A stretch of 64,000 nt of DNA from Scalesia atractyloides. Lineage: Eukaryota; Streptophyta; Magnoliopsida; Asterales; Asteraceae. The notes under the pieces are model-generated. The model worked only from the letters and a program-made list of their open reading frames with translations, made no database searches and was not told the DNA's origin. The position numbers and the translations under genes are program-made. Location of the stretch: contig CAMTDV010000013.1 of NCBI GenBank assembly GCA_947069175.1, forward strand, positions 57,232,610 to 57,296,609, read 5' to 3'. Positions 32,070 to 43,789 of this stretch are shown here, in pieces (within the stretch, counting starts at the first letter, position 1; each line of letters starts with the position of its first letter).

Positions 32070-34005
32070 AAAACCTACATGGAACTTCTCATAACCGCCT
32101 GACAATGCCTCTGATCCTTTGACAAGAATACTTATATATAGGAAGTACCAGCGGTGTATCCACCATATTCTCGTCAAATTTTCATTGATTTTATCAATAA
32201 GTTATGATTGGTTCTATGATGTGACTCTAGAACTTAAATAAACACCACAACTAATGTCTGAGTCCTAATTCTGATAGTATACATGTTTGATTGGTGACAT
32301 AATCCCATTTCTTTAAATGATGAGATGATATAAATGCTAGATCAGTGAGTATAAAACAAACTTCAACCAAGAAATTACTAATCCTACATGGAACTTCTCA
32401 TAACCGCCTGACAATGCCTCTGATCCTTTAGCAAGAATACTTATATATAGGAAGTACCAGTGGCGTATCCACATATTCTTGTCAAATTTTCATTGGTTTT
32501 ATCAGTAAGTTATTATTGGTTCTATGATGTGACTCTAGAACATAAATAAACACAACAACCAATATCTGAGTCCCAAATTCTGATAGCATACATGTTTGAA
32601 TGGTGACAGTTCCTCTCTCGTTTGTTGTGATGGAGAGGTTAGTCTATGTAGAAATGGAACACAATCCAATTTCTTTAGATGATGATATGATATGAATGTT
32701 AAATCAGTGAATGTAACACAAATTTCAACCAAGACAATACTAAATCCTACATGGAACTTCTCATAACCGCCTGATAATGCCTCTGATCCTTTGACAAGAA
32801 TACTTATATATAGGAAGTACCAGCGGCGTATCCACTATATCCTCGTCAAATTCTCATTGGTTTTATCAGTAAGTTATGATTAGTTCTATGTGACTCTAAT
32901 ACATAAATAAACACAACAACCAAAACTTGAGTCTTAATTCTGATAGTATACTTGTTTGAATGATGACAATATTCTCTCGTTTGTCATGATGGAGAGGTTA
33001 GTCTATGTAGAAATGGAACACAATCCAATTTCTTTAAATAATGAGATGATATGAATGCTAAATCAGTGAGTATAACACAAACTTCAACCAAAACAATACT
33101 AAATCCTACATGGAACTTCTCATAACCGCCTGATAATGCCTCTGATCCTTTAGCAAGAATACTTATATATAGGAAGTACCAGCGGCGTATCCACCATATT
33201 CTTGTCAAATTTTCATTGGCTTTATCCGCAAGTTATGATTAGTCCTATGTGACTCTAATACATAAATAAACACAATCAACCAAAGCTTGAGTCTTAATTC
33301 TGATAGTATACACGTTTGAATGGTGACAGTACCTCTCTCGTTTGTTATGATGGAGAGGTTAGCCCTTGTGGAAGTGAGACATAGCTCAACTTCTTTAAAT
33401 GATGAAATTGAAATACGTTGAAATGTATGATGAACAAACTTCGACCAAGTCATTACTAAATCCTACATGGAACTTCTCATAACCGCCTGATAATGCCTCT
33501 GATCCTTTGACAAGAATACTTATATATAGGAAGTACCAGCGGCGTATCCACCATATTCTTGTCAAATTTTCATTGACTTTATCCGCAAGTTATGATTAGT
33601 TCTATGTGACTCTAAAACAAACACAACAACCAAAACTTGAGTCTTGATTCTGATAGTATACATGTTTGAATGATGACAATACCTCTCTCGTTTGTTATGA
33701 TGGAGAGGTTAGTCTATGTAGAAATGGAACACAATCCAATTTCTTTAAATGATGAGATGCTATAAATGCTAAATCAGTGAGTACAAAACAAACTTCAATC
33801 AAGACAATACTAAATTCTACATGGAACTTCTCATAACCGCCTGATAATGCCTCTGATCCTTTGGTAAGAATACTTATATATAGGAAGTACCAGCGGCATA
33901 TCCACCATATTCTTGTCAAATTTTCATTGGCTTTATCCGCAAGTTATGATTAGTTCTATGTGACTCTAATACATAAATAAACACAATCAAACAAAGCTTG
34001 AGATA
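32070..34005 (-). repeat. Tandem array, six units of about 355 bp, in place of pol
   Basis: CTACATGGAACTTCTCATAA recurs at about 32075, 32383, 32747, 33106, 33463 and 33817. The first interval is about 308 bp and the rest 354-366 bp. Units are highly similar. On the minus strand each holds a TATATATAAG box in GGTACTTCCTATATATAAGT. Repeated 74-codon ORFs in these units begin at TTG, not ATG, and are not annotated. T2 has a single, diverged copy near 43255-43420. Confidence 0.9.
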
Positions 34006-34026
34006 TCATAAAGAAAAACATAAAAA

Positions 34027-35412
34027 CTAAGCGGTTGGAGTTGAATCTTGATTTTTGGTGAAGGGGACTAGTTGGGTGGTTTCGTTTGGGCCATCATTAT
34101 CTTCAACAGGGTTGGCGTTGATGTTGAAAACTCTTCCTCTTACTGGTGGACTAGTGATTAGGTTTCCTTGATTTGCTTGGTTAACTGGGTTTGCTTGAGC
34201 TTGGGCGTTTATGATGTTAACCAATCGAGGGCACGTGTTTCTAAAGTGGGTAGGGTCACCACAATTAAAACAAGCTCGAACGTAAGGTAACATGGGGTAT
34301 TGGGGTTGTTGATAGGTTTGGATCATGTTTTGAGTAGGGGGATAGATTTGGTTTTGAGAGGTGCGGCAAGCCTTGCTCAAATGACCATATCGTCCACAAT
34401 TCGCACATAGTCGACATGGTAAGGTAGATGGATGGTGATAAAAACAGGTGTTACATCGAGGGTGAGGTCCAAGGTATGGTTTCTTATTTGGGTAAGTTGA
34501 GTTGGGTGCTACTTGAGTGATTGGGATAGCTTGGATGGGTATGGCTTGTGAAATTGGTTGATTACGTTGGGTGACAGCGAAAAGTTGCCCATCTCGTTTT
34601 CTCTTAAAAATGGGTTGAGAAGGGGATTCGGTTTGGGTGGAGTTTGAAGTTTCAGTTGATGCTTTATCCTTCTTCTTCTCCTCCTTGAAGTCTTTATTCC
34701 GGATGCGGTTCTCGGTGAGCTCTGTAGCTAACTCCATTGCGGCTTCCAAGGTTACAGGTGTGGTACTTATTACAGAGTCTTGAATTTTTGACGGAAGACC
34801 TCGAATGTAGTGCTCGATCAAACGGTAGAGGGGAGTGAACAAGTTGGGAACCATTTGATTTAACTCAAGGAATCTTTTGTTGTATGTGATGTGGTCGCCT
34901 TCCTTTTGCTTCAACGAATAGAACTCATCTTCTAATTTCTTGATTTCGCTCCTCGGGCAAAACCGTCTTGTCATGATTTCCTTCAACTTTTCCCAAGTCA
35001 AAGTCATAGCATCTTCAACACCTCGTTTGGCCTTCTCTGTATTCCACCAAGTAAGTGCTATTCCAAATAATCGACCAGTAGCATATCGCACTTTGCGATC
35101 ATCGGGGCAATCGCAATTTAGAAAAGTGTTCTCCATTTCTTCAAACCAATGGAGGAGAGCGGTGACACCTTCAGTCCCTTCGTATTTTGGAGGGTCGCAG
35201 GATTTGAAATGCTTGTAGGCGCATTTGGTGGTAATTGGGGAAGGATTGACAATGTTTTGATCTTCTTGATTGACGGGATTAACGGTAAGGGCTTGTTGGA
35301 TTTGAACTACAATGTTGGGTATTACGACAGCCATTTGTTGAGCGATTAGGGCAGCCATGCGCTCGCGGGCTTTTCCTGCTCTTATCTTCCTACGAGCGAG
35401 GCCAGAAGACAT
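34027..35412 (-). CDS. T1 Gag, 461 aa, intact
   Basis: A clean ORF from ATG at 35412 to its own stop. Residues 1-60 are basic and hydrophobic. Residues about 70-240 are the retrotransposon Gag core (PPKYEGTEGVTALLHWFEEM, ALTWWN, FCPRSEIKKLEDEF, YIRGLPSKI). Residues 240-320 are Lys/Gln/Pro-rich. Two CCHC knuckles follow: C336-C339-H344-C349 and C381-C384-H389-C394, with an extra CxxCxxHH at 320-326. The C terminus RGRVFN..DNDG lines up with the Gag-protease junction of G2 and G3, so the ORF ends just before protease. There is no intron, unlike G2 and G3. Integrity without pol suggests Gag is useful in cis or was recently active. Confidence 0.93.
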   Translation of the reverse strand: MSSGLARRKIRAGKARERMAALIAQQMAVVIPNIVVQIQQALTVNPVNQEDQNIVNPSPITTKCAYKHFKSCDPPKYEGTEGVTALLHWFEEMENTFLNCDCPDDRKVRYATGRLFGIALTWWNTEKAKRGVEDAMTLTWEKLKEIMTRRFCPRSEIKKLEDEFYSLKQKEGDHITYNKRFLELNQMVPNLFTPLYRLIEHYIRGLPSKIQDSVISTTPVTLEAAMELATELTENRIRNKDFKEEKKKDKASTETSNSTQTESPSQPIFKRKRDGQLFAVTQRNQPISQAIPIQAIPITQVAPNSTYPNKKPYLGPHPRCNTCFYHHPSTLPCRLCANCGRYGHLSKACRTSQNQIYPPTQNMIQTYQQPQYPMLPYVRACFNCGDPTHFRNTCPRLVNIINAQAQANPVNQANQGNLITSPPVRGRVFNINANPVEDNDGPNETTQLVPFTKNQDSTPTA

Positions 35413-36184
35413 CTACAAGGAATACATATCGAGAGTATGAGTTGGATGTTTTTGGGATCATGGGTCGTATTTAGGAATGAACATTCATAAAATAAATATA
35501 ACATAATAAATCTACTACATCCATAGGATGTCTTGGGCTTTGCTCGTAATTGGGCATTGCATGCCGCCATACTTCACCTTCGTAATCATGTGGGCCCCCA
35601 TGAATACCGGGTTTTTCATATGGTTCGCATGTGTTAGCCTGGTTACGTACACTAAAACCCGGTGAAAATCGAGAAATATGTATGTAACGTATGATATTTG
35701 GAATGTATCCAGGTGTGGACACGGTGACACCTCAAAGTGGGTTAGTTCGAACGACGTTTGGTGTGGCATGCTTTGGCCTAATAGGTCCTTCGTACTCTCA
35801 TTGTTAGTCCCCAGGTAGGCAAACTGGTCTGTTATATTGGATTTATACGAATGCCAACCTAGACAGGACGTTCCGACTACCGGTACTTGTACCCTTACAG
35901 TTACTACATGCCCGTCGCAGAACTCACTTTGATGAGATTTGAAAAATGAAAAATGCGACAAAATCTTTGAATAACGAAAGTATTAAGATGATTTGAATAT
36001 GTGAACATTGAAATATGTATGATGAATGTGTATGTAAGTATGTATGTTTGACTGTAAGTATAAACAAATATGAAACAAATAAATATCATAAGTTTGCATG
36101 TAACCACATAAACAATTAAAATCTAGTCAACTATAGTATAGGCTCTAAGGGTCTAATAACCTATCCTATATCCCTATAGTCATG
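35413..36184 (-). other. T1 leader between primer site and gag
   Basis: About 770 bp, well conserved with T2 (45170-45980), including GGACGTTCCGACTAC-type stretches. ORFs of 83 and 148 codons exist here, but conservation with T2 does not look codon-based. A packaging or translation-control role is possible and untested. Confidence 0.5.
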
Positions 36185-36196
36185 CCTCTGATACCA
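36185..36196 (-). promoter_or_regulatory. T1 primer-binding site
   Basis: The minus strand reads TGGTATCAGAGG, with the last base changed from the usual tRNA-iMet site, three bases after the LTR. Confidence 0.8.
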
Positions 36197-36199
36197 ATC

Positions 36200-38685
36200 T
36201 GTCACACCCCGACCCGTAGCGGAAAAGGTGATCGGGGCATGATTGGGTTATCATCAAAGCTCACGACATTTATTATAACGTTTCATATTTATTATTATAA
36301 TTTAAAGGGAAACATACAATCATAATTACATCATGTCCTACACATCATTCTAGACTTCATTATTTTCTTCTAAGGCATTTCCTATGTTTTCCTTGCTTCA
36401 TCCTGTTCACCTGTATCATGTGTAAAAATGGTTTTGGATCAACAAAAAGTTGGCGAGTGAATCCTATGAAAAACATTTGAACAAGTTTATTGAATTGATT
36501 ATAAAATAGAGTGCACAACCACATATGAGTAAATATAGATGTAAACTTATTCACAAATCACTTAATATTAAATAATGCACACACATACAATAATAGATTG
36601 TTTTGAGGCACGCGTTGCTCAACTCGTCTCCCACGAGGAACTGATGGGCCTAATGAATGAGTTTTAAGGCACGCGTTGTTCTACGAACTGATGGGCCTAA
36701 TGAATGATTTGCATACAACTTGACAATATGAAATACATAACTACAAACAATACATACATTCTAAGTTTAGATCACAATATGGTATGGCACAAGTTTAAAT
36801 AAACGAGTTAATTTTAGTGACACATGACACACCCCAAAACGTGTAATTAAAAAGGGGAGTTGTAAGATTCACTCACATTGGCTGCGTTCGGTTGATGATG
36901 TTGAGTGCGCACGAAGTTGGATTTTAACCACGAGTGAAACTAACCTAGATAATAACATAATGGTTCGATAAATAAGCGGATTTTATTAATCATTTTAGTA
37001 GAATTATTGGATATATTTTTGTGAGTTTAAGGCTATTTTCTAACTTTAAAAATGTTATTTTTAAGTATTTTTAATTAATTTTCAAATAAAATAAATAAAT
37101 AAAAATAATAAAAATGTTGACTTTTTGACCGTTGACTTGTTGACCGTTGACTTGTTACGGTTCGGTGTGTATATGACATGCGCTGGGTGAGACTCGAACC
37201 GGTGACCTCCCGTACGCGTGCACGCAGCTCTACCAACTGAGTACGTGTCTAACCTGAAATATTTCTGTTTTTAATTATATTTATATACTAATTAAATTAA
37301 TCCGAAAATCATTTATTCTGAAAAGGATTTAATGTATCGATTCGGTGCTCGCCACAGGTCTCGAACCCGGGACCTGTGGTTTAGTTTGGCACACAGTCCA
37401 CCGCTGGACTGTGTGTCTGACTTGGTAATTATTCTGGTTTTTATTATACTTAACATCTTACTGAAGTTAACCCGGTTCGGTTTCTAAAAAAAAAATTTTA
37501 TTTCTGTGAAGGTGCGTGTGTCAAGAATCAAACTCGGGACGTTATGCATATTGTTTGCACACAGTCCACCGCTGGACTGTGTGTCTAACCCTTCATAAAA
37601 CTGTTTTTAAATAATCTTATATCATATCTGTACTTCGTCTTCTCCGATTAAAATTTTTGATTATGACAATTCAACTGATTTATGTCTCATTTGATTTACA
37701 AGCCTTATGTGTAATTGAAAGGTAATGAATGGAGAGAGTTTGGGGGAAAGAATATACCGATCAGCGTCTTTCACCGAACTCCGGCGAAGACTCGTCGGCT
37801 CGTTTGTGAACTTCGGCTGTTAGAGTCAATTACCAGTTCTGTTATATTAGTTATAATATGGAGGTACTTAACAAGGATTTGCAGGAGTTTGGAGGGTTAT
37901 ACCGATTCAGAGTGTAAGATCAGAAGTCTCAGAGGCGGAGAGCTGAATATTCCGGCTACGTCGTCTGGGATAGATTCTGATGGTTGGATTGAAGTTAGTA
38001 ACAGTCTAACATCGGATTAAAACGGAAAGAGTCGAGGTATTTACCGTGTAGATGAAATCTCGGTTTTCCGGCGAGTTGCAGAAAGTTTCCGGCGAGTGAA
38101 AATGCGTCGAGAAAAGGTGCGATTGTGAGCGAAAAGGTTGACAGAGGCTTGTGGGTGTATTTATAGGGAAGAACATCGATGAATTGGGTCCGTTTAACCG
38201 TCTTGATTCGTCGGTCAAATATTTCTCCGGCGGTTATGACTGATGTCGCGGGCTGGACATCGGTTATAACCGATGTTAAGGTAAATGCTTCGGTTAAATC
38301 AGAAGAAACCGTCCAATCTCGGCGAAATCGTCGGGATTTCCGACGACTACGATTGGGCGCGTCCGTTTTGAATTCGAGTTTGATATTTGAATTAATTGTT
38401 TTGATATGTTACTAAAGAACACAAGTGGCGGAGTGGTTTGATGGATGAGAGTTAAATCGTTGTTGACCAGGTTGACCCGGGGTTCGAAACCCGGCAGCCT
38501 TGTTTTATTTTTAAACCACTATTTTTAATACTTTTTCAAATATAACTTTTATATTCCAATATACTTATTAATTATGTATCGATTAAAATTAATTTGGGCA
38601 TTAAATACGCAACGAAATTTTTAACTGATTGTTCGGTTAATAAACGGAGCGGGTTTGGTAAATCCGGTTTTTGACGGATGTTACA
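36200..38685 (-). repeat. T1 5' LTR (2486 bp)
   Basis: Plus-strand edges TGTCACACCC and GGATGTTACA. On the minus strand it is the promoter LTR. Unit A (37181-37253) has lost one base of the A box (GAGTACG for GAGCTACG on the plus strand). Units B (37346-37420), C (37510-37590) and D (38424-38512, plus strand) are kept, with D's A and B boxes intact. Confidence 0.92.
38424..38512 (+). repeat. tRNA-like unit D in the T1 5' LTR
   Basis: TGGCGGAGTGG and GGTTCGAAACC are both preserved and TTTTATTTTT follows. One extra G precedes the B box compared with the 3' LTR copy. Confidence 0.65.
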
Positions 38686-38690
38686 GTACT

Positions 38691-39687
38691 AGTTGTTCAT
38701 CTTGAATTCCTATTGTGTATATATTTATCACATTAGAACAGCTTTTAATGTTATCATATGTTGGTAGTTCGTTTGTTCGATTAATATTTTTATACATATA
38801 TTTCTCAAATATATATACTTTGTTATTATTAGATCATGTGTGAACGGGCCTCACCCTTCACATGTCCTTGTGCCTTGCATGCGTGTCATTGGGCCTAACC
38901 CATGTACTCTATGTCATTGGGCCTAGCCCATGTCTTCATATGATTGGACCTAGCCCATGTACTTTATGTGATTTGGCCTAGCCCATGTCTTTATGTGATT
39001 GGGCCTAACCCATTAATTTATGTCATTGGGCCTAGCCCATGTCTTTATGTTTGGGCCTAGCCCAAGAAATTATCTGTTTGGGTCTAGCCCAATAAATTAT
39101 ATGTTTGGGCCAAGCCCATGTACTTTATGCCTTTGGGCTTAGCCCATGTATCTTATGCTTTTGTGTAGTTGGGCCTTGCCCATGTCTTTTATATAGTGGG
39201 CCTAGCCCAATTTATTTTCAAGAGTCCAAATATTTATAAGTGTTACACTTATAAATTTTTACTAAGTATTGTCTTTTAAGTATATTCATATACTTTTATA
39301 AAACCGCTTAGTAATTCTTATACATTTTAACTTTCCGGATTTTGATATCGTTAGTATACGTATACGTTAGGAGTCTAAAATATATTAATTTAGACATGAG
39401 TCGTTGTCGTTTAATATATACTTTCTCGCGTCAAAAATCGCCCAACGTCGTAGTAACTCTTCGTGTTGGTGATTTGTTCGTTGGTCGACGACGCGACGGT
39501 GTATTGTGTACATTCGCCCATCCTCCGTATTACTCCGTTCGTCTGATCATTGTTTCGACATATTGTAAAAGTGTATGTGCTTTGTGTTATCTACACTTGG
39601 TAATTCTTTCAAGTGTTTGAAGTATTCATATAAGTTGGGTATTGGTGGTTATCTACACATGTATTTACACATAACTTTTTCGGACAA

Positions 39688-39721
<34 letters not shown>

Positions 39722-40107
39722 ATATGTTTTTATTCCCACAAGTGTATATATATATATATATATGTAAGAATTTCTTATTTTTAACATGTAAATATATAAA
39801 TATATATATATACACACACTTGTTAAACTCTTGGGTGGTTAGGGTTTAACCCTTGTCATTAAAAGCTCCTTAATGACGTTTTAGGTCACTAATTATGTTT
39901 AATCCCGTTAATCACCCGTTAATCATATTTTAATCGCGATTAGATTTTTAGAAAATTTGGGCATAGTTTTCCCTAAACTATGGCGTTTTTCACGTTTTAA
40001 AAACGTATTTAAACTATGTTTAAACCCATAATCAAGATCAATTATCAACTTAAGATTACAAACCACTTTGTTTAAAACTTATGCACCTCATCTTCGATGA
40101 TCTTTGT
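38691..40107 (-). repeat. LTR A, second part
   Basis: Continues the reverse G3-type LTR after T1. It holds the GGGCCTAGCCC array (about 38849-39212), (TA)n runs (39690-39765) and the TAGTTT/AAACTA hairpin (39962-39985). It stops at 40107, where another LTR (G4) begins, so at least 2.2 kb of an LTR of roughly 4 kb is seen. Confidence 0.75.
38849..39212 (-). repeat. GGGCTAGGCCC array in LTR A
   Basis: About a dozen units of 25-30 bp with GGGCCTAGCCCATGT on the plus strand. Same array type as in both G3 LTRs. Confidence 0.85.
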
Positions 40108-40318
40108 TGTGACAACCCGTACTTTTGAGGCTAGCATCCTTCGTTTTCGCGCCTATAATTTTTGTTAATACACGCTACGTTTATACGTCACACGTCGAAT
40201 TTAAATTATCAAATTTTACACTGACATATATATAGATATATGTATATATATGTATATATATGTATATATATATATATATATGCTTCCTTTGTAAACAAAA
40301 TGTATAAGTTGGTAACAA
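40108..40318 (+). repeat. G4: start of an outer LTR element
   Basis: TGTGACAACCCG at 40108 breaks LTR A and looks like an LTR start. After 211 bp, T2 is inserted. The sequence resumes at 63634 and leaves the window. Class unknown. Confidence 0.5.
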
Positions 40319-42734
40319 TGTCACACCCTGACCCGCAGCGGATATAGTAGTCGGGGTATAATTGGGTTTTCATCAAAGCTCATGACATTTAATATAATAA
40401 AGTTTCATATTTATTATTGCAAATTAAAAGGGAAAATTCCAACAAATACATGAACCATACAAGCACCAAATGTTCTAAACAAGACATTGAAATGATGCTT
40501 TATTTATCTTTTAAGGCCCAATCCTATATGTTCATGCTTCAACTGTTCACCTGTATCATGTGTAAAACTAGAGGTTTGGGTAAACAAAAGTTGGCGAGTG
40601 AATTCCGTTTAAATATTTGTAAGAAAAAGATATGTTGATTAATTTAATAAAAATATGCATTAACCAAATATGAGCAAACGTATATGTAAACTATTCACAA
40701 ACCACATAAGCATCTAGCAATGTACACATGAGCATGATAAATGATGAACTGTGAGATCAAGGCTCAATCAAACGGAGCCGATCTAATGAGGCACGCGATG
40801 CTCTACCCATCTATACAGGGAACTGATGGGCCTATTGTGAATGCTTGACTGAAATGAGAAAATAAATGATGATCTGTGAGATCAAGGCTCTACCAAACGA
40901 AGCCGATCTGTTTAGGCAATGCAATGCTCTACTCGTATCCAACGATGAACTGATGGGCCGAATGTGACAGCTTGACTGAAATGAAAAAAAAGTATAACCA
41001 CAAATAACCATAAAGAAAATATCACATAGCACGTTAGTTCACATAATGGTAATAGCACAAGTTTTTGAATAAATGATTTAAATAAACAACACATGATACA
41101 CCCCAAAACATTAATAAAAAGGGGAAGTTTGTAAGAATTCACTCACAGTGGGTGCGTTTCTTGAGTTGATAACGAACGCGCATGATTATATATTCCAACC
41201 GACGAGAAAACTAACCTAAATATTCACGTAATAATTCGGTAATATATCTCTTTTATTTGCAATAAGTATTTTATTTAAAGACTTTTATTAGGCTTTTTGG
41301 ACAAAATTTAATATTATTTATTACTAATTTTTATGTTTAAAAAGTCTTATTTTTGAATATATTTTTATGGTTTTTGGATAAAAATAAAGAAAAGTTTAAT
41401 TAAAAAAATATACCCATTCAGCGGGTCGAACCGGTGTAATTCGTATGGATTTCGCATCGTGTAAGACTCGAACGCTGACCTCCCATATACGTGCACGCAG
41501 CTCTACCAACTGAGCTACGTGTCTAACCCGAAATAATCTTGATTTTAATTTATTATATACACTTACCGAGTCAATTATATTTTGGTTTTATTTTAAAAAG
41601 GTTTGATTTATTTTAGAAAGCGTATCACTATGCATCGAACCGGACTCGAACCCATGACATACGCTTAGTGTTGCACACAGCCCGACCAACTGGGCTGTGT
41701 GACTAACCCGGGATATTTATGATTTATATTAAATTTATATACTAACTGAGAGTTAATATATATAAGTATTAAAAAAACTTTGGTTTAAATTCGGAAATTG
41801 GCTTCATGATAGAACCTGGGACCTCTGTTTTAACTTTGTACACAGTCACCACTGGACTGTGTGTCTAACCCGGTATAAACCTTGATTTTAATTATAATAA
41901 TATTCTAACTCGACTTCTTCTTCTTAATGTTTAATACCAGAACAATATACCCGACTGATTAATCCAATTATACCTATTGGATTTACTGACTTATTATAAC
42001 TAATCATGAAACAATTGAAACTAAAAGGATTCAAGTAGTTGTACCGAAACAAAAGGGTTTTATGATTTCTTCGGTTGAATTCTGGCGAAGACATAGTTTC
42101 CAGCGAAGAGCAATCTGAAGTAGAGAGCTTCTTTCGAGAGTTTTAGAGAAATGTTTGAGACTGAGCGAGTTCAAAAGAAGCTTTGGAACGCTATTTATAG
42201 AAGAATGTTAAATTTTAGTTTTTATAAGTTTCGGTCAAAAATTGATGACCAATTATTGTGTAATCGAATTGGTTTTAATTAACCCCATGATTGAGTCTAA
42301 CTCATAATTGGGAACGGTTCTTCAGTTTTAATTCAAAACAGAATCTAAGATTGATGATGGATTGGAAGGTTACAACCATTAAAGACGGTTGTTCTTGAAC
42401 TCAGATTCAGATGCTGTTTTAGTATAAAACTTATTTAATTTAAGATTATAGCAGATATGTGTGTGTAGCGTAGTGGTGTGTTGTGTGTGTTGGTTGGGTG
42501 GACACCCGGGTTTGATACCCATGGTCTTCATTTTTGATATTTTATTATTTATTATTTATTATTTATTTTTTAAATTATTTTTTTATTAACATTTATTATT
42601 TTACTTTATTACTTTAATGCAAATAATATATAAACTTTTAAACATTTAACATAAACACATAACGAACATCATAATGTATATTTTTCTTACAAAACGGAGC
42701 GGGTTTTAGAACCCGTTTTTCGTCAGATGTTACA
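40319..42734 (-). repeat. T2 3' LTR (2416 bp)
   Basis: Edges TGTCACACCC and AGATGTTACA. tRNA-like units lie at 41452-41529 (A), 41619-41709 (B) and 41802-41870 (C), all minus strand. A degenerate D lies at 42465-42535, plus strand. TATAAATAG box at 42191-42200, minus strand. Confidence 0.9.
41452..41870 (-). repeat. tRNA-like units A, B, C in T2 3' LTR
   Basis: Unit A keeps GTAGCTCAGTTGGTAGAGC exactly. Unit B has CACACAGCCCAGTTGGTCGG then GCTGTGTG and a GGGTTCGAGTCC B box that is a perfect match. Unit C keeps CACACAGTCCAGTGGTGACT with a weak B box. Unit B uses a different stem sequence from T1, yet pairing is largely kept. Confidence 0.65.
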
Positions 42735-43750
42735 GTATCCCCTACTTTTAGAAATTTCGTCCCGAAATTTAAATAGTGGTAGGTTTAATTTGAAAGAGAT
42801 GAGGGTATTTTTGGCGCATTGAGTCTTCACGTTCCCAAGTAAACTCTGGTCCATGTATTGACTCCCAACACACTCTGACTATCGGAATTCAACTTCGTCT
42901 TAAACGTTCTCTCACTGAAGTCCATGATTTCTACAGGTTGTTCTATGAAATGCCTCGATTCGTCAATCTGAATATCTTCCAATGGTACAAGACACTTTTT
43001 CAAGTTGGATACGTAACCGGGTGGGTGTGAAATTTTTGGATTTTGATTGAGGCGGTAACGTTCCTAGTAAGGGTTGAATACCCTGTTACAGGAATCGTCT
43101 TTTTTATGCCTGAGGTGTAGAAAAGAGTTGTATCTTGGAGATGACTGACTGAATATGGTCTCATGATTAAGGGTTTTGGGAAATCGAAGCGTAGAAAGGA
43201 TAAAGTTATATCACAAAACCAAGTCTTCAACCATATCGCTAACTAAATTAAGATCTACACTAACTACACAGAACTTCTCATAACCATCTAACATTGCTTT
43301 TGATCATTTGACAATAATACTATATATAGGAAGTACCAGCGGCGTATCCACCATATCCATGTCAAATTTTCATTGGCTTTGTCAGCAAGTCATGATTCGT
43401 TCTGTGTGACTCGTCCTAAAATCTACAAAACATAATCAAAACACAACAGCCAATGCTTGAGTCTCAATTTTGAGGGATACAAGACTAAATGATGGCGGTA
43501 CCTCTCTCGTGTGTTATGAGGAAGCGGTCAGTCTATGAATAAGTAAGACACGACCTAACTCATTTAAATGATGAGACGAGGTTCGTCGTGATGACATGAA
43601 TTTTAATCGATGAGTAGAGACATGCAATGAAACAACTTGACATAGCGTGATATAAATTACGTTAATGGAAATAAGATTTTGATACATTATTACCCAAAAT
43701 TGAAAACAAAGATATCTTGAATAAAACAAAGAATGAAATTGATAGAAAAC
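42735..43750 (-). other. T2 internal noncoding part: purine tract and single repeat unit
   Basis: AAATTTCGGGACGAAATTTC lies next to the LTR (minus strand). Around 42800-43010 there are short stretches like the chromodomain-end coding region of chromoviruses (MDFSE, FIEQPVEI-like on the minus strand), remnants of a lost pol. A copy of the T1 tandem unit lies at about 43255-43420. Confidence 0.55.
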
Positions 43751-43789
43751 ATTAAGAATAAACGGTTACAGCAGAGCCTTGTTTCTTTG

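Larger units (their letters stand above)
29348..38685 (-). mobile_element. T1: gag-only LTR retrotransposon (TR-GAG type), 9.3 kb
   Basis: Direct LTRs of about 2.4-2.5 kb. TSD GTACT at 29343-29347 and 38686-38690. Minus-strand order: LTR, primer site, leader of about 780 bp, gag, tandem array, purine tract, LTR. No protease, RT, RNase H or integrase remains, although the ATTTCGGGACGAAATTT motif that follows pol in autonomous relatives is kept. It must depend on another element for replication. It is nested in LTR A. Confidence 0.93.

Noticed and set aside
31956..33919. Repeated 73-74 codon minus-strand ORFs starting TRIWWI, one in several tandem units
   Set aside because: They start at TTG, not ATG, and their repetition simply follows the tandem array. 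No sign of codon-level conservation.
35515..35961. 148-codon ORF in the T1 leader as a pre-gag gene like that of G2/G3
   Set aside because: No acidic, Pro-rich or coiled-coil features, and the T2 leader does not preserve the frame.
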